DNA of 64,000 nucleotides from Devosia riboflavina (GTDB lineage: Bacteria; Pseudomonadota; Alphaproteobacteria; Rhizobiales; Devosiaceae), in NCBI RefSeq assembly GCF_000743575.1, contig NZ_JQGC01000007.1:186001-250000 (forward strand), written 5' to 3'. The translations under genes and the position numbers were made by a program. The notes below the pieces were generated by a model that did no database searches, was not told the origin of the DNA, and saw only the letters and a program-made list of their open reading frames with translations. Of this stretch, positions 11,315-18,138 are shown piece by piece (the stretch's first letter is position 1; each line of letters starts with the position of its first letter).

Positions 11315-11837
11315 GGGGATTCCACGAGCGCTCCTGACCCTCGGCAGCAAGCCGGGCGCCAACGAAAAGCAGGTCCGACAGGCGGTTGAGATAGACCCGC
11401 CCATTGGCCGTGCGCTCTTCGTCGAGCGAAAGCAGCCGTCGCTCGGCGCGGCGACATACGGTCCGCGCCATGTGCATCGCGGCAACGGCGGACGAACCGC
11501 CGGGCAGGATGAATTCCTTCAATGGGGGCAGGTTGGCGTTCCAGGCGCTGACTGTCTGCTCGATCGCCTCAATGTGCGCCTCCGCCAGCACGGTATGACC
11601 GGGCAGGGAGAGGGCGCCGCCGAGATCGAAGAGATCGTGCTGGATCGACACCAGTTCTTCGCGGAGATGGGGCAGGGTTTGCTGGCTTTCGGCAAAGCCG
11701 ACAACGCTGTTGAGCTCATCCACCGTGCCGATGGCTTCGATCAGCGCGTCGTCTTTCCGCAGCCGCGAACCGTCGGAGAGGCCAGTCGTGCCGTCGTCGC
11801 CGGTACGCGTGACGATCTTCGAAAGCCGGTGTCCCAT
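11301..11837 (-). CDS. Cob(I)alamin adenosyltransferase, PduO type
   Basis: This transfers the adenosyl group of ATP to cob(I)alamin to make adenosylcobalamin in the cytoplasm. Family motifs are present in order: an N-terminal ATP-binding segment VTRTGDDGTTGLSDG (about residues 9-23), ILPGGSSAVAAMHMARTVCRRAERRL (about 109-134) and the C-terminal YLNRLSDLLFVGARL. The 178-residue length is normal. It converges on split metH six bases away and completes a cobalamin uptake-use neighbourhood with the riboswitch-controlled receptor. Translation may be influenced by the hairpin over its Shine-Dalgarno sequence. It is distinct from the CobA/BtuR-type enzyme. Confidence 0.94.
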   Translation of the reverse strand: MGHRLSKIVTRTGDDGTTGLSDGSRLRKDDALIEAIGTVDELNSVVGFAESQQTLPHLREELVSIQHDLFDLGGALSLPGHTVLAEAHIEAIEQTVSAWNANLPPLKEFILPGGSSAVAAMHMARTVCRRAERRLLSLDEERTANGRVYLNRLSDLLFVGARLAAEGQERSWNPQRFS

Positions 11838-11844
11838 TCAGTCC

Positions 11845-11874
11845 TCCAGTGGCGCGGCCTTGCGCTCCACTGGA
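11845..11874 (-). promoter_or_regulatory. Hairpin overlapping the adenosyltransferase Shine-Dalgarno
   Basis: TCCAGTGG (11845-11852) and CCACTGGA (11867-11874) pair perfectly across 14 bases that contain an inner GCGC/GCGC. In the minus-strand mRNA the 3' arm runs into GGAGGA, the presumed ribosome-binding site about 8 bases before the ATG, so folding would partly hide it. Confidence 0.45.
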
Positions 11875-11896
11875 CATACTTGGTCTCGCACTCGAT

Positions 11897-11924
11897 TGTC
11901 ACCCCGGGCTTGGTCGGGGTGACA
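11897..11924. repeat. Palindromic intergenic repeat (TGTCACCCC family)
   Basis: TGTCACCCC and GGGGTGACA form a perfect 9-bp stem around a 10-base spacer, between the adenosyltransferase and siderophore-binding genes. It resembles REP-like elements of this lineage and may also terminate the minus-strand siderophore-binding transcript reading away from it. Confidence 0.6.
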
Positions 11925-11937
11925 GCTCGTCGCGCCC

Positions 11938-12855
11938 TCAGCGCGTCGAAGGGATTTCGTAAATCTTCTCGATATCATCGAGCGCCAGATGGGCCGCCAT
12001 CACACCGCCGGCCGTCGCCCAGACGGTGTCGGACACACCATAGACGTGGTCGGCCTTTACGACATCGAGGTTCTGCCAGAGTGGCGATGCCATCCAGGCT
12101 TCTGCTTCCTTGGTCGCGCCGCCGTCGCCGGTTTCGTAACTGAAGTGCAGCAGGCGGTCGCCATCGAGATCGGGGATACGTTCGAGGGTGATCGGTTCGG
12201 CAAGGCCAGCCTTGTCCTGCGGTGCGGGGCGGCCGAAGCCGATATCGTGCAGGATGGAACCTGAGAAGCTGTCATTATTGTAGGCGTAGTTCTGGCCCGA
12301 GATGAAGCGCACCAGGCCAACCTTTTCGGCCGCGCGATCGCCGAGCGCTGCCTTGATCGCCGCGACGCGGTCCTCGTAGCCTTTGAGTACGGCGTCGCCT
12401 TCAGCGGTCTTGCCGACGGCTTCGGCATAGAAGGCGAGATTGTTGCGCCACTGACCGGTGATGTTTTCGACAAAGACGGTCGGCGCGATGGCGGAGAGTT
12501 GCTGGTAAATCTGTTCGTGGCGCTTCTTGTTGCCCAGGATCAGGTCGGGCTCGAGCGAGAGGATCACTTCGAGATTGGGGGCCAGTTCCTCGCCCACCAT
12601 GGTCGTATCCTTGAGCGCTTCAGCAACGTGGTCGAACCAGGGATCGGCATTGGCCGAGCGAACTGCGCCAACCGGCACGAGGCCGAGCGCGAGAAGATCC
12701 TCGGTCGCTTCATTGGTCAGGGCGACGATGCGCAGCGGCTGATCCGGAACCGTGGTGACACCCATGATATGGGTGATGTCGCGGGCAAAGGCGGGTGCCG
12801 CGAGCGCAAGGAGGAGAGGCACGCCAAGGAGCGCGAGAAGACGGCGAGAAATCAT
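11938..12855 (-). CDS. Periplasmic siderophore-binding protein (FecB/FhuD family), orphan
   Basis: This binds an iron chelate in the periplasm for an ABC importer. The signal peptide is MISRRLLALLGVPLLLALAAPAFA. The class III binding-protein fold is shown by PLRIVALTNEATEDLLALGLVPVG, the first-lobe LEVILSLEPDLILGNKKRHEQIYQQLSAIAPTV region, and the interlobe helix around YAEAVGKTAEGDAVLKGYEDRV. No permease or ATPase gene adjoins it, so it must work with subunits encoded elsewhere, or conceivably with the importer at 1637-4982. A TGA-N9-TCA box in its promoter points to iron control. The start at 12855 gives the intact signal peptide. Confidence 0.9.
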   Translation of the reverse strand: MISRRLLALLGVPLLLALAAPAFARDITHIMGVTTVPDQPLRIVALTNEATEDLLALGLVPVGAVRSANADPWFDHVAEALKDTTMVGEELAPNLEVILSLEPDLILGNKKRHEQIYQQLSAIAPTVFVENITGQWRNNLAFYAEAVGKTAEGDAVLKGYEDRVAAIKAALGDRAAEKVGLVRFISGQNYAYNNDSFSGSILHDIGFGRPAPQDKAGLAEPITLERIPDLDGDRLLHFSYETGDGGATKEAEAWMASPLWQNLDVVKADHVYGVSDTVWATAGGVMAAHLALDDIEKIYEIPSTR

Positions 12856-12870
12856 GACCGATCCATTTTA

Positions 12871-12885
12871 TGACTTGTATAGTCA
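12871..12885 (-). promoter_or_regulatory. Iron-responsive operator (IRO box, TGA-N9-TCA)
   Basis: TGACTTGTATAGTCA matches the rhizobial IRO consensus TGA-N9-TCA bound by RirA, and is embedded in a perfect ATGACT-N5-AGTCAT palindrome (12870-12886). It lies 15 bases upstream of the siderophore-binding gene's start. The family link is established knowledge; binding here is inferred. Confidence 0.65.
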
Positions 12886-13125
12886 TGTTTTATAATGCGC
12901 CGGTGCCACATCGAGTCAAGTCGTTGACGATGCCGACGGCGATTGTGATCGCGCTGTCACAGCGATGAGTACCATGCGCAAATCCTTAACGATCTCAAGA
13001 GAGACAGGCGTGCCGACATCGGAAGCCAGCATTTGGCGCGATCGCGTTAAACCTCTGTAGCGGATTGAAAAGTAGCGTTCCTCCACCGGTGGCGTCAGCA
13101 CCGGCATCATCATGTGGGGGACTTC

Positions 13126-13857
13126 ATGACAGGCTGCACTTGCAACACGACCCATGGGGCCGACTGCACGCATATCGAGCGGGACCAGCTCAGCGACCCG
13201 AACCGCCGGATGTTTATGGCCAGCGCCGTCGCTGCCGGCGCCGCGGCCACGTTCGGCTTTTCTCCGGTCTCGGCCGTTGCCGCCCCGTCCGACGACAAGA
13301 AGGTGTTCATGGAAGAGGCGACGCGCCTTGCCATCGAATCCGTCGAAAAGGGCTGGGGTGGCCCGTTCGGTGCGGTCATCGTCAAAGATGGAGAGATCAT
13401 CGGCCGCGGGCAGAACCGCGTACTGCTCACCGGCATTCCGGTCTTCCACGCCGAAATCACCGCCATCATCGATGCCTCGACCCGGCTCAATCCCAAGGCG
13501 CTGCTCGGCAGCGACTATGGCGCCGGCACGATCCTCGAAATGATCCCGCGCGAAGAGGGCTCGCCCGACCCGGTGCCCGAGCGCGCCAAGATGCTCAAGG
13601 GCTGTGAAATCTACATCAATGGCGCGCCATGCCCGATGTGTATGAGCGCCATCTATTGGTCGCGCATCGACCATTTGTATTTTGCCGCCAGCCTCAAGGA
13701 CACCAGCGCCATTGGCTTCGATGATGCGTTCCAATATGAGGATTTTGCCAAGCCATGGACCGAGCGCCGCATTGCGGTGACCGAGGGCTTTGAGCGCGAA
13801 ACCGGCTTGAAGGCCTATGAGGCCTGGATGAACAAGGCGGACCGGCATCCCTATTGA
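13126..13857 (+). CDS. Cytidine/deoxycytidylate-deaminase-fold protein with Tat-like leader
   Basis: The catalytic part is a zinc deaminase of the guanine/cytosine/tRNA-adenosine superfamily: HAE (residues 108-110) and PCPMC (168-172) supply the zinc ligands and catalytic glutamate. Closest in look to guanine-deaminase-like nucleoside deaminases. Unusually, it begins with a cysteine-rich MTGCTCNTTHGADCTH, then a twin-arginine-like stretch NRRMFMASAVAAGAAATFGF and AVAAP, which predicts export of a folded enzyme to the periplasm. An upstream GTG at 13114 is possible, but ATG 13126 has GGGGGA at the right distance. A strong terminator follows, so it is monocistronic. Substrate unknown. Confidence 0.85.
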   Translation: MTGCTCNTTHGADCTHIERDQLSDPNRRMFMASAVAAGAAATFGFSPVSAVAAPSDDKKVFMEEATRLAIESVEKGWGGPFGAVIVKDGEIIGRGQNRVLLTGIPVFHAEITAIIDASTRLNPKALLGSDYGAGTILEMIPREEGSPDPVPERAKMLKGCEIYINGAPCPMCMSAIYWSRIDHLYFAASLKDTSAIGFDDAFQYEDFAKPWTERRIAVTEGFERETGLKAYEAWMNKADRHPY

Positions 13858-13878
13858 GGGGTGGTTGCTCCAGATTGA

Positions 13879-13914
13879 CGCCGCCGCGAGGGGATCGCGG
13901 CGGCGTTTTTGTTT
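13879..13914 (+). terminator. Rho-independent terminator of the deaminase gene
   Basis: CGCCGCCGCG (13879-13888) pairs perfectly with CGCGGCGGCG (13896-13905) around a 7-base loop and is followed by TTTTTGTTT. Confidence 0.93.
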
Positions 13915-13940
13915 GGATCAAAACGCTCCCATTTCCACGA

Positions 13941-14007
13941 TGTCATTCCCGCGAAAGCGGGAACCCCTGTTTTGAAACGGAGGTCCCCGCTTTCGCGGGG
14001 ATGACAC
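13941..14007. repeat. Paired palindromic repeat (TCATTCCCGCGAAAGCGGGAA family)
   Basis: Two inverted half-elements, each a small hairpin (CCCGCGAAAGCGGG and CCCCGCTTTCGCGGGG), face each other across CCCTGTTTTGAAACGGAGG. Near-identical copies occur at 60149-60215 (paired) and 16889-16920 (single half). Confidence 0.85.
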
Positions 14008-14041
14008 AGTGAAAAGTAGATGGTTGGTGGCACGGGCAGAG

Positions 14042-14899
14042 CTACCCGAACACCCCTACCGGCACCCCGGGTGCATCCACGCGGAACTGCACGATTCCAT
14101 CGCGCTCGTCTTCGCGTGAATTGAGGCTCGTCACGAACACCGTCTTCATATCCGACCCGCCAAAGCATGGCATCGTTGGAAATTTCAGGGGCACGTCGAC
14201 CCAATCCAGCAGTTCCCCCGTTGCCGAAAAGCGATTGATGCGGCTCGCCGAGGGGCCGGCGGACCAATAGTTGCCCAGGATATCGCAGGCGCCGCCATCG
14301 GGCCTGCCATTGGCCTCGTCATTCTCGCGCAGCCGGCGACGATTGCTGACTGCGCCGGTCGCGCGATCGAAATCCCAGCAGTCGAGCCACATGCTGCCGC
14401 GTGAATCCGAATGGTAGAGCAGGGTCGCGTCAGCATTCCAGGCAAGGCCATTGGAAATGGCAATGCCCTCGGCAATCACCCGCACCTCCCCATTGGGCGC
14501 CACGCGATAGAGCTTGGCCGCAGGCGCATCGCGGGGGTCGGCATCCATGCTGCCGACCCAGAAGGCACCATCCGGCCCTACCTTGCCGTCATTGAGCCGC
14601 ATGTCGGACTTTTCGTGCTCGATCCGTGCGATCTGTTCCCGTGCGCCAGTGGCGGGATTGAATAGGATGATGTCATTGCGCAGAGCCACGACCAGCTTGC
14701 CGTTCCTCGCCAGCCCCAAGCTGGGCACCGGCTCGCCGAACGCCCAGACCGTGCGCGCCCCGGTGTCGATATCAAGCGCATGGATTGCTCCCGCCGGAAT
14801 ATCGCACCAGTAAAGGCGCCCTTTGGCCGCGTCCCAGACGGGGCTTTCGCCAACACCAAATCGTTCGTGGATGACCCAGTTCACTTCTGGCTGTGTCAT
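14042..14899 (-). CDS. SMP-30/gluconolactonase-family sugar lactonase
   Basis: This six-bladed propeller should hydrolyse an aldonate or aldarate lactone in the cytoplasm. Metal-site features are present: the N-terminal glutamate in GVGESPVWD (about residue 15-23), SNGLAWNADATLLYHSDS with the asparagine and aspartate ligands (about 150-170), and GRPDGGACDILGNYW. Length (285) is normal. The start at 14899 follows the conserved N-terminus; a longer frame would run into the GntR gene. It lies 7 bases after the GntR stop in one operon. Beside uronate dehydrogenase, the likely substrate is the glucaro- or galactarolactone that enzyme produces. Confidence 0.9.
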   Translation of the reverse strand: MTQPEVNWVIHERFGVGESPVWDAAKGRLYWCDIPAGAIHALDIDTGARTVWAFGEPVPSLGLARNGKLVVALRNDIILFNPATGAREQIARIEHEKSDMRLNDGKVGPDGAFWVGSMDADPRDAPAAKLYRVAPNGEVRVIAEGIAISNGLAWNADATLLYHSDSRGSMWLDCWDFDRATGAVSNRRRLRENDEANGRPDGGACDILGNYWSAGPSASRINRFSATGELLDWVDVPLKFPTMPCFGGSDMKTVFVTSLNSREDERDGIVQFRVDAPGVPVGVFG

Positions 14900-14906
14900 G
14901 GCGCTC

Positions 14907-15629
14907 TCAATGGCCGAGATCGTGGGCCAGACTCCACTCGCGATAGCGGCGGCGGCCGCCTTCGAGGTGCTGGCGCATGGCGAGGCGCGCCGCGTCGGGC
15001 TGGCGATCGCTGATGGCTTCAAAAATGCGACGGTGTTCGGTCTGGATGTTTTCCAGAAACTCGGCCTTGTCCTTTTCGTCGCTGAAACTGGCGCCCAGCG
15101 CCCGGCGCGGGATCAGTCTTTCGCCCATTTCATCGACGAAGAGACGGAAGCGGGAATTGTTGGTGGCGTCAGCGATGGCGCGGTGAAAGGCGCGGTCGGC
15201 GTCGGTCGCGAGGGTGTTGTCGGCCAGATGCCGGGCGAACTGGCTGAGCGCCTGTTCCATGCGGAGCAGATTGGTCTCGGTCCGGCGTTCGGCGGCAAGA
15301 CCTGCGGCCTCGATCTCGACGCTCATGCGGAATTCGATGAGGTCGAGCACATCGGCAATGTCCTGCGGCGCCTCCATGAACATGGAGCCTCCCAAAACCT
15401 TGGGCGGTTCGCTGACATAGACGCCGCTGCCGCGGAGCGAGCGCAGCCGGCCCTCGGCCTTGAGGCTGGCAATCGCCTCACGCACCACGGTGCGGCTCAC
15501 GTCGAACGTCTCGCAGAGCCTGTCGGCCGGCGGCAGCTTGTCGCCAGGCTTGAGGCCGCTATCGGTGATCAGGCGCACCAGCCCATCCTTGACGCGATCG
15601 GTCAGTCGCAGCGCTTCGATTTCAGCCAT
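14907..15629 (-). CDS. GntR-family regulator, FadR/FCD subfamily
   Basis: This probably represses the uronate genes until a pathway intermediate binds. The winged HTH is residues 5-70 (LKPGDKLPPADRLCETFDVSRTVVREAIASLKAEG and RGSGVYV). The all-helical FCD effector domain follows, with histidines in the metal-site pattern (DADRAFHRAIADATNN, TEHRRIFEAI, AMRQHLEGG). Length is 240. The start at 15629 (MAEIEALRLTD) is chosen over a long upstream frame because it begins the conserved HTH. It is divergent from the mannonate-dehydratase-like gene and heads the operon with the lactonase. Confidence 0.93.
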   Translation of the reverse strand: MAEIEALRLTDRVKDGLVRLITDSGLKPGDKLPPADRLCETFDVSRTVVREAIASLKAEGRLRSLRGSGVYVSEPPKVLGGSMFMEAPQDIADVLDLIEFRMSVEIEAAGLAAERRTETNLLRMEQALSQFARHLADNTLATDADRAFHRAIADATNNSRFRLFVDEMGERLIPRRALGASFSDEKDKAEFLENIQTEHRRIFEAISDRQPDAARLAMRQHLEGGRRRYREWSLAHDLGH

Positions 15630-15806
15630 TTTCCGCTTTCGCGTCCTCGATGATAACAGTCCGCTAGCACATTGCCGCGGAATGGGGGCTTCTCTCGCAT
15701 GCCATGCTGTGCCGGATTTGTCATCCTTCTCGTGCTGCGATCCTGCTGACGGCGAGAAAATGTCTCTGCCTGCGACCATGTTCGGCTTGTAGCACGCGCA
15801 GATTTT

Positions 15807-15821
15807 TCATACAACTTTGTA
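15807..15821. promoter_or_regulatory. Candidate GntR operator in the divergent uronate promoter
   Basis: TACAA-CT-TTGTA (15810-15821) is a perfect 12-bp palindrome 28 bases before the dehydratase start. The overlapping TCATACAA (15807-15814) recurs at 18062-18069 ahead of the uronate importer. FadR-type regulators often recognise TNGTNNNACNA-like sites, which this approximates. Confidence 0.4.
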
Positions 15822-15849
15822 GAAGTCATAACACTTGAGGAATTTCGGC

Positions 15850-16857
15850 ATGTATGTGGGCACCCAGCTAAGCGGGGAGAAATTCAACGAGGTGGGGGAT
15901 GCCCACTTGCGTCAGTTGGCGCAGCTTGGCCTGCGCCATGTCTGCGTCGATCCGGTGGGCAATCCGCATGATTGGACGCGCGAAGTTCTGGAGCGCCATA
16001 TCGAGCGGATTGAAGCTGCGGGCCTGGTGCTCGACATGGTGCAATTGCCCATGTCTTCGGCCGGCGTCGACAAGGTGAAGTCGCCTTCGATCGTGATGGG
16101 TCGCGATCCGGACCGCGAGCGTGAGGTCGACAGCATTTGCCGGCTGATCGAGACGCTTGGTGCGCTCGGTATCAAGGCGGCAAAGTACAATTTCAACATT
16201 CTGGGTATTCCGCGCACCCCATCCGAGCGCGGCCGCGGGGGTGCCATCATGTCCACCTTCCGGCACGACCAGACGACCGACGATGCCGTGCCCAGCAGCG
16301 CCGGCACCGTCAGTGCTGACGAGATGTGGGAGCGCATCACCTGGTTCCTCGAGCGCGTTGTGCCGGTGGCGGAGGCGAGCAAGGTGCGCCTTGCCTGTCA
16401 TCCCCACGATCCCCTGACCCGTCCGGGCTATCGCGGCATGGAAGAGCGCGTGCTGGGCTCGGCAGAGGGGCTCAAGAAATTCGTTTCGATCGTGGAAAGT
16501 CCTTATCACGGGCTCAATTTCTGCCAGGGCACGGTGGCCGAAAGTCTCGAAAATCCGCGTGAGGAAATCGGGGACATCATCCGCTGGTTCGGCGAGCGGA
16601 AGAAGATTTTCAACGTCCATTTCCGCAACATCAAGGGCGGTCGCTATTCCTTCACCGAGGAGTTTCCCGATGCCGGCGACATGGACATGGCAGCGAGCTT
16701 GAAGATCTACAAGGAAGTCGGCGTCGACTGCATGATCATGCCCGACCATGTGCCGCACATTGACGGCGAAGCGCCGTTCGAGACCGCCTTTGCTTTCTGC
16801 TATGGCTATATCATCGGCCTGTTCCAGGCCAATGGCTGGGATCCTTACGGGGCTTGA
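15850..16857 (+). CDS. Mannonate dehydratase-like protein (UxuA family)
   Basis: Members dehydrate D-mannonate to 2-keto-3-deoxygluconate in hexuronate breakdown. Features seen are a TIM-barrel pattern, YNFNILGIPRTP (the counterpart of UxuA's YNFMPVLDWTRT), RLACHPHDPLTRPGYRG, FCQGTVAES, FNVHFRNIKGGRYSF and MIMPDHVPHIDG; these histidine, cysteine and aspartate motifs match the metal site. The protein (335) is shorter than E. coli UxuA (about 394). ATG 15850 is preferred over a TTG at 15835 because GAGGA stands 8 bases upstream. It is divergent from the GntR gene. It could act on a related sugar acid. Confidence 0.85.
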   Translation: MYVGTQLSGEKFNEVGDAHLRQLAQLGLRHVCVDPVGNPHDWTREVLERHIERIEAAGLVLDMVQLPMSSAGVDKVKSPSIVMGRDPDREREVDSICRLIETLGALGIKAAKYNFNILGIPRTPSERGRGGAIMSTFRHDQTTDDAVPSSAGTVSADEMWERITWFLERVVPVAEASKVRLACHPHDPLTRPGYRGMEERVLGSAEGLKKFVSIVESPYHGLNFCQGTVAESLENPREEIGDIIRWFGERKKIFNVHFRNIKGGRYSFTEEFPDAGDMDMAASLKIYKEVGVDCMIMPDHVPHIDGEAPFETAFAFCYGYIIGLFQANGWDPYGA

Positions 16858-16888
16858 GCGCCTCGGATTCCAAATTCCACACCCACGG

Positions 16889-16920
16889 TGTCATTCCCGC
16901 GAAAGCGGGAATCTCTGTTT
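16889..16920. repeat. Single half of the TCATTCCCGCGAAAGCGGGAA repeat
   Basis: It shares TGTCATTCCCGCGAAAGCGGGAA with the paired elements at 13941 and 60149 but lacks the inverted second half. It sits between convergent genes. Confidence 0.75.
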
Positions 16921-16962
16921 CCGATCAATGAGATTGCCAAAATCTCGATGGGTTGCTGGGGA

Positions 16963-16999
16963 TGCAAACAAAAGGCCCGGATATTGCGATCCGGGCCTT
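16963..16999 (-). terminator. Rho-independent terminator of kdgD
   Basis: AAGGCCCGGAT (16972-16982) and ATCCGGGCCTT (16989-16999) form a perfect 11-bp stem. On the minus strand the stem is followed by TTGTTTG, so it stops transcription from kdgD, 24 bases past its stop. Confidence 0.85.
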
Positions 17000-17023
17000 C
17001 TCACGCAGGGAGGCGCGTGTGTC

Positions 17024-17932
17024 TCAGCGATTGGCGGCAATGAGTTGTGACAACTCCTCGCGTTCCTCGCCGGTCAGTTCCGTAAGCGGGCTGCGGACCT
17101 TGCCGGCGCTGCGGCCGACGATATCTGCGCCGGCCTTGACCATGGAAACGGCATAGCCGCGCTTGCGGTCGCGCAGTTCGATCAGCGGCAGGTAGAAATT
17201 CTTCAAGAGGTCTTCGATCGTCGCCGCATCGCGGGCGCGGACGGCCTTGTAAAAGCGCAGGGCTAGTTCGGGCACGAAGTTGAACACGGCCGATGAATAG
17301 GTGGTGACGCCCATTTCGAGATAGGGTTGGGCAAAGACCTCGGCCGTCGGCAGGCCTCCAACATGCACCAGGCGGTCGCCGATCAGGGTGGAGATCTTGA
17401 CCATCAGCTGCAGGTCGCCGATCCCGTCCTTGTAGCCGATGAGGTTGGGGCACATCTCGGTCAGCTTTGCGAGGGATTGCGGCGTCAGGCGCGTGTTGTC
17501 CCGCGCATAGTAGATGACGCCGATATCGACCGCGTCGCAGATGGCCTTCATATGGGCGATGATACCTTCCTGCTCGGCGAACATCAGATAATGCGGCAGG
17601 ACCAGAATGCCGGCGGCGCCGGCCTTTTCGGCGCGCTTGGCGAGCTCCACTGCCATGCGCGTGCCATAGCCGACGCCGGCCAAGACCGGCACGCCGGGCG
17701 CTGCATTGCTCACCGCGGTGCCGATGATGTCGTCATATTCGCCATCGTAGCCGATCGAGAAGAATTCGCCCGTGCCGCCGGCAGCAAAGAGGCCCGCCGA
17801 GTCATAGGAGGAAAGCCATTGCAGACGCTTGGCGTAGGACTTGCGGTCGAACTCGCCTGCTGCATCGAAGTCGGTCACCGGAAATGACAAGAGGCCCGAG
17901 CCGATCTTGGTTTTGAGTTCGTCGAAGTTCAC
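17024..17932 (-). CDS. kdgD: 5-dehydro-4-deoxyglucarate dehydratase
   Basis: This converts 5-keto-4-deoxyglucarate to 2,5-dioxopentanoate (alpha-ketoglutarate semialdehyde) and CO2. It belongs to the DapA/NAL class I aldolase fold: GLLSFPVTDFD (about 13-23), the substrate loop AAGGTGEFFSI (about 50-60), catalytic tyrosine in IGVIYYARDN (about 140) and the Schiff-base lysine in LIGYKDGIGD (about 166). Length (302) is normal. The start is GTG at 17932 with AGGAGA upstream. It is divergent from the importer's binding-protein gene. With uronate dehydrogenase and the lactonase it fits the oxidative hexuronate route. Confidence 0.94.
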   Translation of the reverse strand: MNFDELKTKIGSGLLSFPVTDFDAAGEFDRKSYAKRLQWLSSYDSAGLFAAGGTGEFFSIGYDGEYDDIIGTAVSNAAPGVPVLAGVGYGTRMAVELAKRAEKAGAAGILVLPHYLMFAEQEGIIAHMKAICDAVDIGVIYYARDNTRLTPQSLAKLTEMCPNLIGYKDGIGDLQLMVKISTLIGDRLVHVGGLPTAEVFAQPYLEMGVTTYSSAVFNFVPELALRFYKAVRARDAATIEDLLKNFYLPLIELRDRKRGYAVSMVKAGADIVGRSAGKVRSPLTELTGEEREELSQLIAANR

Positions 17933-18030
17933 GTCCGGTCTCCTGCGGCGACGATTAGTAATACTTCTTCCTGTATGCCTCGCTCCATAAGGGCTGTCAA
18001 CGGCGCCAATATGTGCAATCTGAAAAAGAA

Positions 18031-18070
18031 GTATGATTGATTATTGACATGACCATTGCAGTCATACAAA
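18031..18070 (+). promoter_or_regulatory. Promoter/operator region of the uronate importer
   Basis: TTGACA (18044-18049) stands 15 bases before TACAAA (18065-18070), a plausible but short-spaced sigma70 promoter. GTATGA (18031-18036) and TCATAC (18062-18067) form a dyad around it, and TCATACAA matches the site near the GntR gene. Confidence 0.4.
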
Positions 18071-18138
18071 AGTGCAGCCCTCAGCAATCGTCCGGAACGG
18101 TACATCCGCCGGCGAACTCAGTCTGACGGGAGGAAAAT

